22,154 nt of DNA from DAOPZC01 sp035353175 (GTDB lineage: Bacteria > Verrucomicrobiota > Kiritimatiellia > RFP12 > UBA1067): NCBI GenBank assembly GCA_035353175.1, contig DAOPZC010000071.1:1-22154 (forward strand), given 5' to 3'. Below are positions 7,963 through 15,688 of the stretch, piece after piece. A program made the translations under genes and the position numbers. Every line of letters begins with the position of its first letter. Position 1 is the first letter of the stretch. The notes under the pieces were generated by a model. The model was not told the DNA's origin and did no database searches. It saw nothing but the letters and a program-made list of their open reading frames with translations.

Positions 7963-10900
7963 ATGCAGAAACTGGCGTGTGTTCTTATTATACCGTTCTT
8001 TTTTCACGGCTACGCGAAGTCCGCGCCACCCCCCGCAAGCCCTTACGGCGTTTGCGCGCACCTGACGCGCGGCGGCGAATTCCAGACGCAGACGGAAGAG
8101 CTGCGCCTCATGAAAGAAGCCGGGATCGCATGGGCCCGTTCGGACTTTGACTGGAGCGGCATCCAGCACAATCCCGACGGCACTTGGGATTTCAAGTCGC
8201 TCGACACGGTGATCTCAAATGCGGAGGCGTCCGGCGTCCAGATGTTGCCGATCCTCGGCTACAGCACCTCCTTTGCCACGCCCGCGCACCAGCACCTCGA
8301 CCGCTGGGGAGAATACGTCCGCGCGCTGGCCGAGCACTACCAAGAGCGCTTGCCGGTCCTGGAGATTTGGAACGAGCAGAACATCGATGGTTTCTGGAAA
8401 AACCCCGGCCCGGAGGACTACCTGCCGCTGTTGAAGAAGTCCTACGAGACGATCAAAGCGGTCAACCCCAAGCTCACCGTCGCCGTTGGCGGTTACGCCG
8501 GCGTACCGACCAATTTCATCGACCGCCTCTATCAGGCCGGCGGTGCCCGCTTCTTCGACGTCATGAACGTCCACCCCTACGGCCAGCCCGCCGAGCCCGA
8601 GTCCTATCTGGAGGAAAGGATCGCGGGCCTCAAGGCGATCATGGCCAAGCACGGCGATGCGGCCAAGCCTATCTGGATCACCGAAATCGGCTGGCCCACC
8701 CAAAAGCAGAAGCTCGCCGCGCCGGGGCTCATCAAGGCCGGGCTCAAAGCCGCCAAGCCCGACAAAAAAGGCGCCTGGCGCATCGCCGTGCTCGACGATC
8801 CTGACTTTTCCTCCGACCACTCCGCGCCCTCCGACGAAATCTTGAACGACGAACTTCCCGCCAATTCGCGGGTGCAGCGGCTCTCCATGGACGCGCTGTT
8901 TGCGGCCATCAACGCCTACGAGATCGACGCGGTGGTCCTGCCCTTCAACGAGAATTTTCCGGCCGACGACTTCGACAAGTTGGTCGACTACGTGCGCCGC
9001 GGCGGCATCCTCATCGAGTGCGGCGGCATGCCGATCTGGAACCCCATGACGCGAGGACCGGACGGCAAGTGGGGCAAATCCAATAAGTATGGCGAAGCGT
9101 TCCGCGACCGGCTCCGCATCGGCGTCGAAGCCTGGTGGCACAAAAAAGGCGTCATCCCCGAAGAGATGCCCGTGAAATTCGCAGGGCCCGCCAGCGGCAC
9201 ACCGCAGCCGAAAAACGGTTTCACCGCCGAGCGTTTCCTCACCCCGAACGGGTTCAAACAGGGTGACCGTTTCATCCCCCTGCTGACGGGCGTCCACAAC
9301 AGCTACACAGGCACGGCCGCGGCGGTCTACGCCTTCGACAGCGATCTCAAAGGCGCCGTCATCGTTTCCGGACTCTTCGAGAAAAGCCAGCGTGGCAGCA
9401 CCGAAGCCAAGCAGTCAAAAATGCTGACGCGCGCGCAGCTCATCGCCTACCAGCTCGGCATCGCCCGAATGTTCTGGTACGAGTTTCAGGCGCCGGAATC
9501 GGACGAGCTCGACCCGGAAAGCCACTTCGGCATGCTGCACCGCAATTTGTCACCCAAGCCGGCCTACCTCGCCTACAAGACGCTCATCGCCCAGCGGCCC
9601 GCGGGCTCCGTCCCGCTTGAAAAAGCGTGGAAATCCGCGGACGGCGCGCTCTTCCACCCGCAGTGGAAACGCCCGGACGGCCAAGCCGCCGGCGCGGTCT
9701 GGGCCTATCAGAAGCCTGGCGTCTACAAGCTGACCTTCTCGGCGAAAAACCTGCCGCTCACCTCGCACCTCGGCACGCCTGTCGGCGTGCAGTGGAACGG
9801 CAACACCTGTATTCTGCCGCTCAGCGACGCGCCCGTCTTCTTTGCCGGCGGCACGCTGGACTCGGTCGTCGAGGCGGCCGGCACCGACACGTCCGAGGCG
9901 TTGCGCGCCATGATCCCCAACACGTTCTCCGTCGCCGCCGAGCAGTACCGCGGCATGCTCAAGCGCCTCGAAGGCGCGCAGGACAAGTTCCCCCGCCGCT
10001 GGGAGAACGGCCAGCTCGTGACCGTCGACCCCAAAGAGTGGACGAGCGGCTTCTTTCCCGGCTCGCTGTGGTATCTCTACGAATACACTCAGGCCCCGGA
10101 ATGGAAAGAGGCCGCGCTGCGCTACACCGCCATGCTGGAGCAGGTGCGGCACTACAGCGGCAACCACGACATCGGCTTCATGCTCTATTGCAGCTACGGC
10201 AACGGCCTGCGCCTCGCCAGCCCCGACGGCTACAAAGAGGTGCTGCTCGACGGCGCGTCCGCGCTCTGCACGCGCTTCGTGCCGCGTCTGGGCATGATCC
10301 GCTCCTGGGACAACTTCAACAATCCCGTCATCATCGACAACATGATGAACCTGGAGCTGCTCATGTGGGCCGCCAAGCAGAGCGGCGACAAGCGCTTCAG
10401 CGACATCGCCGTCAGCCACGCCGACCAAACGGACCTGCGACACTTCCGACCCGACAACAGCGCTTACCACATCGTGGATTATAATCCCCAGAACGGCAAA
10501 GTCTTCGGCTATTACGCGGGCCAGGGCGCATCCGCGGACGGCCCGTGGGCGCGCGGCCAGTCGTGGGGCCTGTACGGCTTCACCATGATGTACCGCGAGA
10601 CCAAGAAGCCCGTGTATCTGGCTCGCGCGGTGAAGAGCGCGGATTTCCTCATCAGCCACCGCAACCTGCCGGCCGACAAGATCCCCTACTGGGACTACGA
10701 GGCCGCCGACATCCCCTACGCGCCGCGCGACACCTCGGCCGCCGCCATCATGGCCAGCGCGCTGCTCGAGCTCAGCACCTTTGTGGAAACCCCGAAAGCC
10801 GTCCTTTACCGCGACACGGCCGTCCGGCAGCTGCTCGCCCTCTGCTCGCCCGCTTACCGCGCGGCCGGCGGCGACAACGGCAACTTCATCCTGAAACACG

Positions 10901-11004
10901 GGGTCGGCCACCTGCCCGGCAACAGCGAAATCGACGTGCCGCTCAACTACGGCGACTATTATTTCCTTGAAGGTCTCTTGCGTTTCAAGACGCTCATCCC
11001 CTAA
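7963..11004 (+). CDS. Secreted composite glycoside hydrolase: GH-A-clan TIM barrel with inserted domain, fused to GH88
   Basis: About 1013 residues. Residues 1-25 are a signal peptide (MQKLACVLIIPFFFHGYAKSA). Residues about 28-245 are a GH39-like (clan GH-A) TIM-barrel portion with acid/base candidate E138 (LEIWNEQN) and nucleophile candidate E241 (WITEIGWPT). Residues about 250-487 form an inserted Rossmann-like region (WRIAVLDDPDF, IDAVVLPFNENFPADDFDKL, GGILIECGGMPIW), resembling class I amidotransferase-like domains in some glycosidases. The barrel resumes at 488-545 (LTRAQLIAYQLGIARMFWYEFQ, HFGMLHRNLSPKPAYLAY), followed by a beta-rich linker. Residues about 650-1013 are a GH88 unsaturated glucuronyl hydrolase, with catalytic-type aspartates D736 (NHDIGFML) and D792 (DNMMNLELL) and the conserved ARGQSWGLYGF and EIDVPLNYGDYYFLEGLLR. 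GH88 enzymes release 4,5-unsaturated uronic acid from lyase products. The ATG at 7963 has GGGGA 9 bases upstream; the ATG at 7954 abuts that site and is less likely. Confidence 0.9.
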   Translation: MQKLACVLIIPFFFHGYAKSAPPPASPYGVCAHLTRGGEFQTQTEELRLMKEAGIAWARSDFDWSGIQHNPDGTWDFKSLDTVISNAEASGVQMLPILGYSTSFATPAHQHLDRWGEYVRALAEHYQERLPVLEIWNEQNIDGFWKNPGPEDYLPLLKKSYETIKAVNPKLTVAVGGYAGVPTNFIDRLYQAGGARFFDVMNVHPYGQPAEPESYLEERIAGLKAIMAKHGDAAKPIWITEIGWPTQKQKLAAPGLIKAGLKAAKPDKKGAWRIAVLDDPDFSSDHSAPSDEILNDELPANSRVQRLSMDALFAAINAYEIDAVVLPFNENFPADDFDKLVDYVRRGGILIECGGMPIWNPMTRGPDGKWGKSNKYGEAFRDRLRIGVEAWWHKKGVIPEEMPVKFAGPASGTPQPKNGFTAERFLTPNGFKQGDRFIPLLTGVHNSYTGTAAAVYAFDSDLKGAVIVSGLFEKSQRGSTEAKQSKMLTRAQLIAYQLGIARMFWYEFQAPESDELDPESHFGMLHRNLSPKPAYLAYKTLIAQRPAGSVPLEKAWKSADGALFHPQWKRPDGQAAGAVWAYQKPGVYKLTFSAKNLPLTSHLGTPVGVQWNGNTCILPLSDAPVFFAGGTLDSVVEAAGTDTSEALRAMIPNTFSVAAEQYRGMLKRLEGAQDKFPRRWENGQLVTVDPKEWTSGFFPGSLWYLYEYTQAPEWKEAALRYTAMLEQVRHYSGNHDIGFMLYCSYGNGLRLASPDGYKEVLLDGASALCTRFVPRLGMIRSWDNFNNPVIIDNMMNLELLMWAAKQSGDKRFSDIAVSHADQTDLRHFRPDNSAYHIVDYNPQNGKVFGYYAGQGASADGPWARGQSWGLYGFTMMYRETKKPVYLARAVKSADFLISHRNLPADKIPYWDYEAADIPYAPRDTSAAAIMASALLELSTFVETPKAVLYRDTAVRQLLALCSPAYRAAGGDNGNFILKHGVGHLPGNSEIDVPLNYGDYYFLEGLLRFKTLIP

Positions 11005-11069
11005 ACTATAACCGTCCATCGTATGTGGTGTCGAAAGCTCTCAAAACAACCCAAAGAAAGGATCAAGCC

Positions 11070-11459
11070 ATGCTATCCGAATTCGTGAAAAGCGCAGATT
11101 GGAAAAGCGAGAAGCACGTGCCCGTCATCGAGTGTGCGGACACCGTCAAGGCCGGAGAGCCGCTGGCCATCACGGTAACGGTCGGCAAAGAGATCGCCCA
11201 TCCGAACACCACGAACCACCACATCGCGTGGATCGCGCTGCATTTCGTTCCGGCCGGTGCCAAGACCTCCATCGAAATCACCCGCTGCGAGTTCAGCGCG
11301 CACGGCGCTTCCGTCGAGGGACCCGACAAGGGACCGGCCTACACAGACAGCACGGTCTCGATCCGTGCCAAGTTCGCGGCCTCGGGCACACTCTATGCCA
11401 CGGCCTACTGCAACATCCACGGACTCTGGGCCTCAGACATGGCGGTCACACTCGTGTAA
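11070..11459 (+). CDS. Class II superoxide reductase (neelaredoxin / desulfoferrodoxin Fe-binding domain)
   Basis: A 129-residue one-iron superoxide reductase. The Fe(His)4Cys ligands are all visible: E14 and H16 (SEKHVP), H44 and H50 (HPNTTNHH), and C114 and H117 (CNIHGLW). It lacks the N-terminal rubredoxin-like desulforedoxin domain of class I enzymes. The enzyme reduces superoxide to hydrogen peroxide without producing oxygen and is typical of anaerobes and microaerophiles. Start: ATG at 11070 with AAAGGATC upstream; the in-frame codons back to 11025 lack a site. It lies 65 bases after the GH88 fusion gene on the same strand and is closed by a terminator, so cotranscription is possible though the functions are unrelated. 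Confidence 0.95.
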   Translation: MLSEFVKSADWKSEKHVPVIECADTVKAGEPLAITVTVGKEIAHPNTTNHHIAWIALHFVPAGAKTSIEITRCEFSAHGASVEGPDKGPAYTDSTVSIRAKFAASGTLYATAYCNIHGLWASDMAVTLV

Positions 11460-11495
11460 CCGCGTGTGCTCAGAACACAAAACACGAAGTACGAT

Positions 11496-11565
11496 CCCAT
11501 TTCGGAGGGTGCAGAGGAAATGGGTGTATTTAGGTGGCGCGCTTCCTCCGGGCGCGCCTCTTTTT
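11496..11565 (+). terminator. Tandem stem-loops and rho-independent terminator after the superoxide reductase gene
   Basis: Two hairpins follow the stop. The first pairs CCCATTTC (11496-11503) with GAAATGGG (11517-11524). The second, GGCGCGC (11536-11542) with GCGCGCC (11552-11558), has a 9-base loop and runs directly into TCTTTTT (11559-11565), a good intrinsic terminator for plus-strand transcription. Confidence 0.8.
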
Positions 11566-11636
11566 GCTTCCCGCCCAACCGCAAGAATCCACCATCATCC
11601 CGTGCCGAAAGAGCAAGGGCCCCCGCGGCCGAGGAT

Positions 11637-12368
11637 TCACTTGGCCGGCCGGGGCGGCAACGGCGCGTCCGGCGAACGCTTGACCGAGCAGTGCAGATGG
11701 ACGCCCGATTTCCTCGGGACCTCGTAAAGCACAAAGTCGAAGCCCGACTGCCAGCAAAGCTTCGCCAAATCGCCCAGCCCCACCTTTTCGCAGGTCAGAT
11801 CGATCGCGCGTCCCTCGCAGTGGAGCGAGGCGGTCATGTGGATCTTGTTCTTTTCCGCGTGACGGTAAGCGTCTTGGATCTTGAGCGTCCCGCCCTTTTT
11901 CTCCAGCAGGTTTACCAGCCGCTTGAGAGGGACTTCCATCGCGCGGTGGACCAGGTGGTCGTCCTCGTCATCGCTGTGGTGGTCATTGTCGCTCTCGAAC
12001 CACACGCGCGTGTCCTCGAAACGGACGAGGTCATTTGTCTCGTTAAATGTTCCGAGGTCGATCGGCCCAGAGGCGAAGATCTCTTTGCCACGGGGCATGT
12101 TGGAATCGGGGGGAAAGGAGGCCGGGGCCTCGCGCACCGGTTTGTGCAGGTCCGGCGGCGGCTGTTTCTTCTCTTCCGCCGCAGACGGCTTTTCCGTTGC
12201 GGCCGGCGGATGCTTGCCGCAACTTTCCACGCACAGGCACACCAACAGTCCGACCACACAGACGCCGGCGGCAACGAAAATCGACCACTTCATCCAGATG
12301 TTGAACGCGTCCGGCTCGCCGAAGTCCTTAAACGTATCGGGCTTCGGAATCTTACTCAAAAAAGGCAT
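11637..12368 (-). CDS. Membrane-anchored M15-type (D-Ala-D-Ala carboxypeptidase-like) peptidase
   Basis: A 243-residue protein. Residues 26-47 form one membrane helix (WSIFVAAGVCVVGLLVCLCV), followed by a Pro/Lys/Glu-rich linker (50-90). A very acidic, His-rich patch lies at 125-138 (ESDNDHHSDDEDDH). The C-terminal domain at about 145-230 carries the zinc-site pattern of M15/YcbK-like peptidases: SLHCEGRAIDLT (H183, then D190, the HxxxxxxD motif) and GVHLHC (H224, H226), with E216 a possible catalytic base. Members cut peptidoglycan stem peptides in the periplasm. The exact substrate and activity are inferred; the family assignment rests on these motifs. The ATG at 12368 has AAGGA upstream, overlapping the scpB stop region; the gap to scpB is 8 bases, so it is translated from the same operon. 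Confidence 0.8.
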   Translation of the reverse strand: MPFLSKIPKPDTFKDFGEPDAFNIWMKWSIFVAAGVCVVGLLVCLCVESCGKHPPAATEKPSAAEEKKQPPPDLHKPVREAPASFPPDSNMPRGKEIFASGPIDLGTFNETNDLVRFEDTRVWFESDNDHHSDDEDDHLVHRAMEVPLKRLVNLLEKKGGTLKIQDAYRHAEKNKIHMTASLHCEGRAIDLTCEKVGLGDLAKLCWQSGFDFVLYEVPRKSGVHLHCSVKRSPDAPLPPRPAK

Positions 12369-12376
12369 CGTCCCAT

Positions 12377-13201
12377 TTATCCTTCACCTTGATCGTCATA
12401 CAAAGGCTCGACATTCTCCGTCTCCGCCGAGCGGTCACCCAAAATCTCTTTCACCGCTTCGGAGGGCTCCGCCTTCGCCGCCGGCCCGTCCGCAGGCGTC
12501 TGTGCAAAAAGCGATCCTTCATCCATCCCTGACGTTTGCGCCGCCTCGTCCTTCCGCTTCTCTTTCTTGTGCACGGCTTTGCGCTCGGAAGGCTTCGACC
12601 GCTGCAGCGTCGGGTCCAGCTCGTTCAGCTCCTTCAGGTTGCTCAGCCCGAAATGGTCGAGAAAGGTGGACGTCGTGCCATACAGGAACGGACGCCCCGG
12701 CAAATCGCTGCGGCCCACGATGCGGATCAGATGGAGCTCCATCAGCGCCTTGACGATATGGTCCACGACCACGCCGCGGATCGATTCGATCTCCGATTTG
12801 GCGATCGGCTGCCGGTAGGCGATGATCGCCAAGGTCTCCAGCGCCGGGCGCGAGAGGCGGTTCGGACGGTCGATTTTCAGCAGGTTCCGCACCCAACGGC
12901 CGCAGCACGGCTGCGTCTGGAAACGGAAGCCCCCGTTGATCTGGGCCACTTCGAGACCCAGTTCCAGACGCGACAGCTCGATCGAGATGCTCTCGATCGC
13001 ATCGCTGACCTCGCGGGGCGACGCTTCGGCAAACAGCTTCAGCGTCTCATTCTGTTCCGCGTCCGACGACTCGGCCACGCTCTTGAGGCAGGCACGGATC
13101 TCATCGACCGTCAGCGGATGGTCCGACCCGAAGAGCAACGCGCCGACGATCTGCTGCAGGCTCGAGGCCATCGGCAACTTGACGTCATCAGGATTCGACA
13201 T
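12377..13201 (-). CDS. scpB: Segregation and condensation protein B
   Basis: About 274 residues. The two winged-helix domains of ScpB are clear: SSLQQIVGALLFGSDHPLTVDEI at the start and RPALETLAIIAYRQPIAKSEIESIRGV...IVKALMELHLIRIVGR...GRPFLYGTTSTFLDHFGL in the middle. ScpB dimers join ScpA and SMC in the condensin complex that compacts and segregates the chromosome. A charged, low-complexity C-terminal tail of about 75 residues extends beyond the usual roughly 200-residue core. The ATG at 13201 has GGAGGTG 6 bases upstream; a GTG at 13210 lies inside that site. The start overlaps the scpA stop by 14 bases, showing translational coupling. Confidence 0.95.
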   Translation of the reverse strand: MSNPDDVKLPMASSLQQIVGALLFGSDHPLTVDEIRACLKSVAESSDAEQNETLKLFAEASPREVSDAIESISIELSRLELGLEVAQINGGFRFQTQPCCGRWVRNLLKIDRPNRLSRPALETLAIIAYRQPIAKSEIESIRGVVVDHIVKALMELHLIRIVGRSDLPGRPFLYGTTSTFLDHFGLSNLKELNELDPTLQRSKPSERKAVHKKEKRKDEAAQTSGMDEGSLFAQTPADGPAAKAEPSEAVKEILGDRSAETENVEPLYDDQGEG

Positions 13202-14003
13202 GTTCGCCACCTCCGATCACCGGCGCGGGAAGCCCAGCCGCGGAAAGGTCTTCCGCCGGCAGAATAAGAATCTCATGAAACGCGGCGTTCTGATGGAGGG
13301 AAATCTGGCGCAGGCGCAACAGCTCCAGCAGCGCCAGGAAGGTCACGATCACTTCGCCCCGGTGCGACTCGGTATTGAACAGCTTGGAAAAAACCACCTG
13401 CCCCCGCGCCTTGGTCAGCGAGATGATCGACTCCATCTTGTCGGGCACGGACCAGCGGATCGGCTCCAAATGGCCCAGCGGCTCCATCGGCGCCCGAGCC
13501 AGCACCTCCTGGAACGCGCTCAGCAGATCGAACAGTCCGATGTCGCCCAAGGCCTGCCCCGCATCTTCCGGCCCTTCCTCGAACACCGGCATCTCGCCGC
13601 CATACGCGAACGCCTCGCTCTGCAGCGTTTCCAGCTCCAACAATTGGCCCGCGGCGTCCTTGAACTTCTTGTACTCGATCAGCTGACGCACCAGGTCCAG
13701 CCGGGGGTCGATCCACTCCTCGTCGCTCTCCTCTTCCGCGGCCCGCGACTCCACCGGCAGCAGCATCCGGCTCTTGATCATCATCAGGGTGGCGGCCATC
13801 ACCAGAAACTCGCCCGCGATGTTCAAGTCCAGCATGCGCATCACTTCCAGATACGCCATGTACTGCGCGGTGATCTTTTCGATCGGAATGTCGTAGATGT
13901 CGACCTCTTCGCGCCGGATCAGATAAAGCAGCAGGTCGAGAGGGCCTTCAAAGACCTCCAGATCCACCTTGTAATCGTCTGCCAACAACGCGTCGATCGA
14001 CAT
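13188..14003 (-). CDS. scpA: Segregation and condensation protein A
   Basis: A 271-residue kleisin. The N-terminal signature YKVDLEVFEGPLDLLLYLIRREEVDIYDIPIEKITAQYMAYLEVM and the following AGEFLVMAATLMMIKSRMLLP are diagnostic of ScpA. The C-terminal winged helix (GEVIVTFLALLELLRLRQISLHQNAAFHEILI) binds the SMC head. It bridges the SMC ATPase heads with ScpB. The ATG at 14003 is preceded by GGCGGGGAAA. The gene sits 52 bases after trpS and overlaps scpB; trpS-scpA-scpB order recurs in several bacterial groups. Confidence 0.96.
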   Translation of the reverse strand: MSIDALLADDYKVDLEVFEGPLDLLLYLIRREEVDIYDIPIEKITAQYMAYLEVMRMLDLNIAGEFLVMAATLMMIKSRMLLPVESRAAEEESDEEWIDPRLDLVRQLIEYKKFKDAAGQLLELETLQSEAFAYGGEMPVFEEGPEDAGQALGDIGLFDLLSAFQEVLARAPMEPLGHLEPIRWSVPDKMESIISLTKARGQVVFSKLFNTESHRGEVIVTFLALLELLRLRQISLHQNAAFHEILILPAEDLSAAGLPAPVIGGGEHVES

Positions 14004-14055
14004 ATCGTTTCCCCGCCGGGCACGCTCGCGCAGCCCCGCTCATCGGGCTGGAGCC

Positions 14056-15018
14056 TTACGCCAGCCCGACCGCCCTACGCGCCTTGTCCAACGTTTTGAC
14101 GGCTTCCGCGCGGGCGCGTTCAGCACCCTTGCGCAAGACCGCTTCCACGAAATCGGGATTCGCCTGCAATTCGGCGCGTTTGGCGCGCAGCGGCGCGAAG
14201 GTTTCCTCGAAGATCGCGTAGAGCGCCTTCTTGGCATGACCGTAGCCGTAATTGCCGCCGCGGTAAGCCGCCTCCATCTCGGCGCGCTGGGCTTCGTTCG
14301 CGAACAGTTTGTAGAGCGCGAAGATGTTGCAGGTCGCGGGATCCTTCGGTTCCTCCAGCCCCTTGCAGTCGGTCACGATCTTCATGATGCGGGACTTGGC
14401 CTCTTTCATGTCGCCGAACAGCTCGACCGTGTTCCCGTAGCTCTTGGACATCTTCTGCCCGTCCAAGCCCGGCACCACCGCCACCTCTTCGGGAATGAAG
14501 GGTTCGGGGATCGTGAACACCTCGCCGAATTCGTTGTTGAACTTGACCGCGATGTCGCGCGTGACCTCGACATGCTGCTTTTGGTCGCGCCCGACGGGCA
14601 CGATATTGGACTGGTAGAGCAGGATGTCAGAGGCCATCAGCACGGGATAGGCGAACAGGCCGTGCGAGGGCGCAATGCCTTTGGCGATCTTGTCCTTGTA
14701 CGAGTGGCAGCGCTCCAGCAAGCCCATGGGCGTCACCACCGAGAGCAGCCACGCCAACTCGTGCACTTCCGGCACATCGCTCTGCCGGAAGAAAATTGTT
14801 TTCTCGGGATCCAAGCCGCACGCAAGAAAATCCAGCGCCACGTCCCACGTGTCCTGCTTGAGCCGCGCCGCATCATGGACCGACGTCAGCGCGTGGTAAT
14901 TGGCGATGAACAGGTATGCCTCGCCTTTTTCCTGAAGATGCAACGCCGGCTGCATCATGCCGAAATAGTTGCCCAAGTGCAGTTTACCCGAGGGCTGAAT
15001 GCCCGATAGAACTCTCAT
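14056..15018 (-). CDS. trpS: Tryptophanyl-tRNA synthetase
   Basis: A 320-residue class I aminoacyl-tRNA synthetase that charges tRNA-Trp. The HIGH-like motif is KLHLGN (12-17) and the KMSKS motif is intact at 189-193 (GQKMSKSYGN). MRVLSGIQPSGKLHLGNYFG, RQSDVPEVHELAWLL and PVGRDQKQHVEVTRDIA are typical of bacterial TrpRS, and the length fits the family. The ATG at 15018 lacks a strong Shine-Dalgarno sequence (only GAAAC nearby), but the conserved N-terminus fixes the start. It is the first gene of the trpS-scpA-scpB-peptidase cluster. Confidence 0.97.
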   Translation of the reverse strand: MRVLSGIQPSGKLHLGNYFGMMQPALHLQEKGEAYLFIANYHALTSVHDAARLKQDTWDVALDFLACGLDPEKTIFFRQSDVPEVHELAWLLSVVTPMGLLERCHSYKDKIAKGIAPSHGLFAYPVLMASDILLYQSNIVPVGRDQKQHVEVTRDIAVKFNNEFGEVFTIPEPFIPEEVAVVPGLDGQKMSKSYGNTVELFGDMKEAKSRIMKIVTDCKGLEEPKDPATCNIFALYKLFANEAQRAEMEAAYRGGNYGYGHAKKALYAIFEETFAPLRAKRAELQANPDFVEAVLRKGAERARAEAVKTLDKARRAVGLA

Positions 15019-15250
15019 GTTTCAAAGTCTCGCTTAAAGGTTCGGAAAAAGAAGCTTTTACTATACCTTTCCGCGCCCGATTGCACAAGCCTTGAGCCTC
15101 GGGTTGAAAAGGGATACGCGACTGGGCCCTTCGCACTCTCCGAAGCCCAGAGAAGACCCGTCTGAACCGCACGCTCGTCCCGCCGCACGCGGCCTGCGGG
15201 ACCCGCGGGAGCCGCCTCCGCCGGGGGCGCCAGACACCGGAAGGCCTCGC
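15019..15250. other. GC-rich intergenic region with hairpins, no gene
   Basis: This stretch lies between the trpS start and the stop of the histidine-kinase C-terminal fragment. On the minus strand CTGGGCTTCG (15150-15141) pairs with CGAAGGGCCCAG (15133-15122, a 2-base bulge), a possible terminator for the kinase transcript although a T-run is weak. A small GGCCTC/GAGGCC hairpin (15243-15259) overlaps the kinase-fragment stop codon. I see no response-regulator gene here, which would be expected next to a HisKA_3 kinase. Confidence 0.45.
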
Positions 15251-15682
15251 TCAGAGGCCATCCCGAATGGGCAAAACAATAACGATCGAGGTTCCGTTCC
15301 CCTTCGAGCTGTAGATATGCATCCTGCCGCCAAGGCCTTCGACCCGTTGGCGGATTCCGAACAATCCGATCCCCTGGTCAGAGTTTTTCACCGACATTAT
15401 CGCATCCAGCGGGAAACCTTGTCCTCCGTCCTTGATCGTCACTCGGACCAGCCGGGCGTCCTCTTTCTGGAGGATGACCTCCGCGTGAGAGACTTTCGCG
15501 TGCTTGACCACATTGAAAAGGATCTCTTGGATCGCCCGGTAAAGACAGAGATAGACATTCTCGCTCACGGGTTCCAGTCCGTTGTCAACGGTCAGATTGA
15601 CCGTCAGCCCGAATTTCTCCTTCATCTCGTGAGCAAGCCATCTGACGGCATCGGGCAGATTGCCTTCTTTCACCGCAGGCAC
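15251..15682 (-). CDS. ATP-binding (HATPase) fragment of the interrupted histidine kinase
   Basis: A 143-residue catalytic ATP-binding domain: N-box NVVKHAKVSHAE (N57 in LFNVVKHA), G1 box DGGQGF (85-90), G2 GIGLFGI (104-110), G3 GNGTS (128-132), ending in IVIVLP. It continues exactly in the frame of the upstream kinase after a TAA at 15689-15691, so by homology it is the C-terminal half of that protein. If expressed separately it could start at GTG 15682, with GGTGAGA about 7-10 bases upstream (the stop codon lies inside this spacer), which would allow translational coupling. It has no phosphoacceptor histidine of its own. Confidence 0.75.
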   Translation of the reverse strand: MPAVKEGNLPDAVRWLAHEMKEKFGLTVNLTVDNGLEPVSENVYLCLYRAIQEILFNVVKHAKVSHAEVILQKEDARLVRVTIKDGGQGFPLDAIMSVKNSDQGIGLFGIRQRVEGLGGRMHIYSSKGNGTSIVIVLPIRDGL

Positions 15683-15688
15683 CGCGAT

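Noticed and set aside
9550..11019. Long minus-strand open frame (489 codons) opposite the GH88 domain
   Set aside because: Low-complexity Val/Ala/Arg composition antisense to a convincing GH88 domain; no ribosome-binding site or family match.
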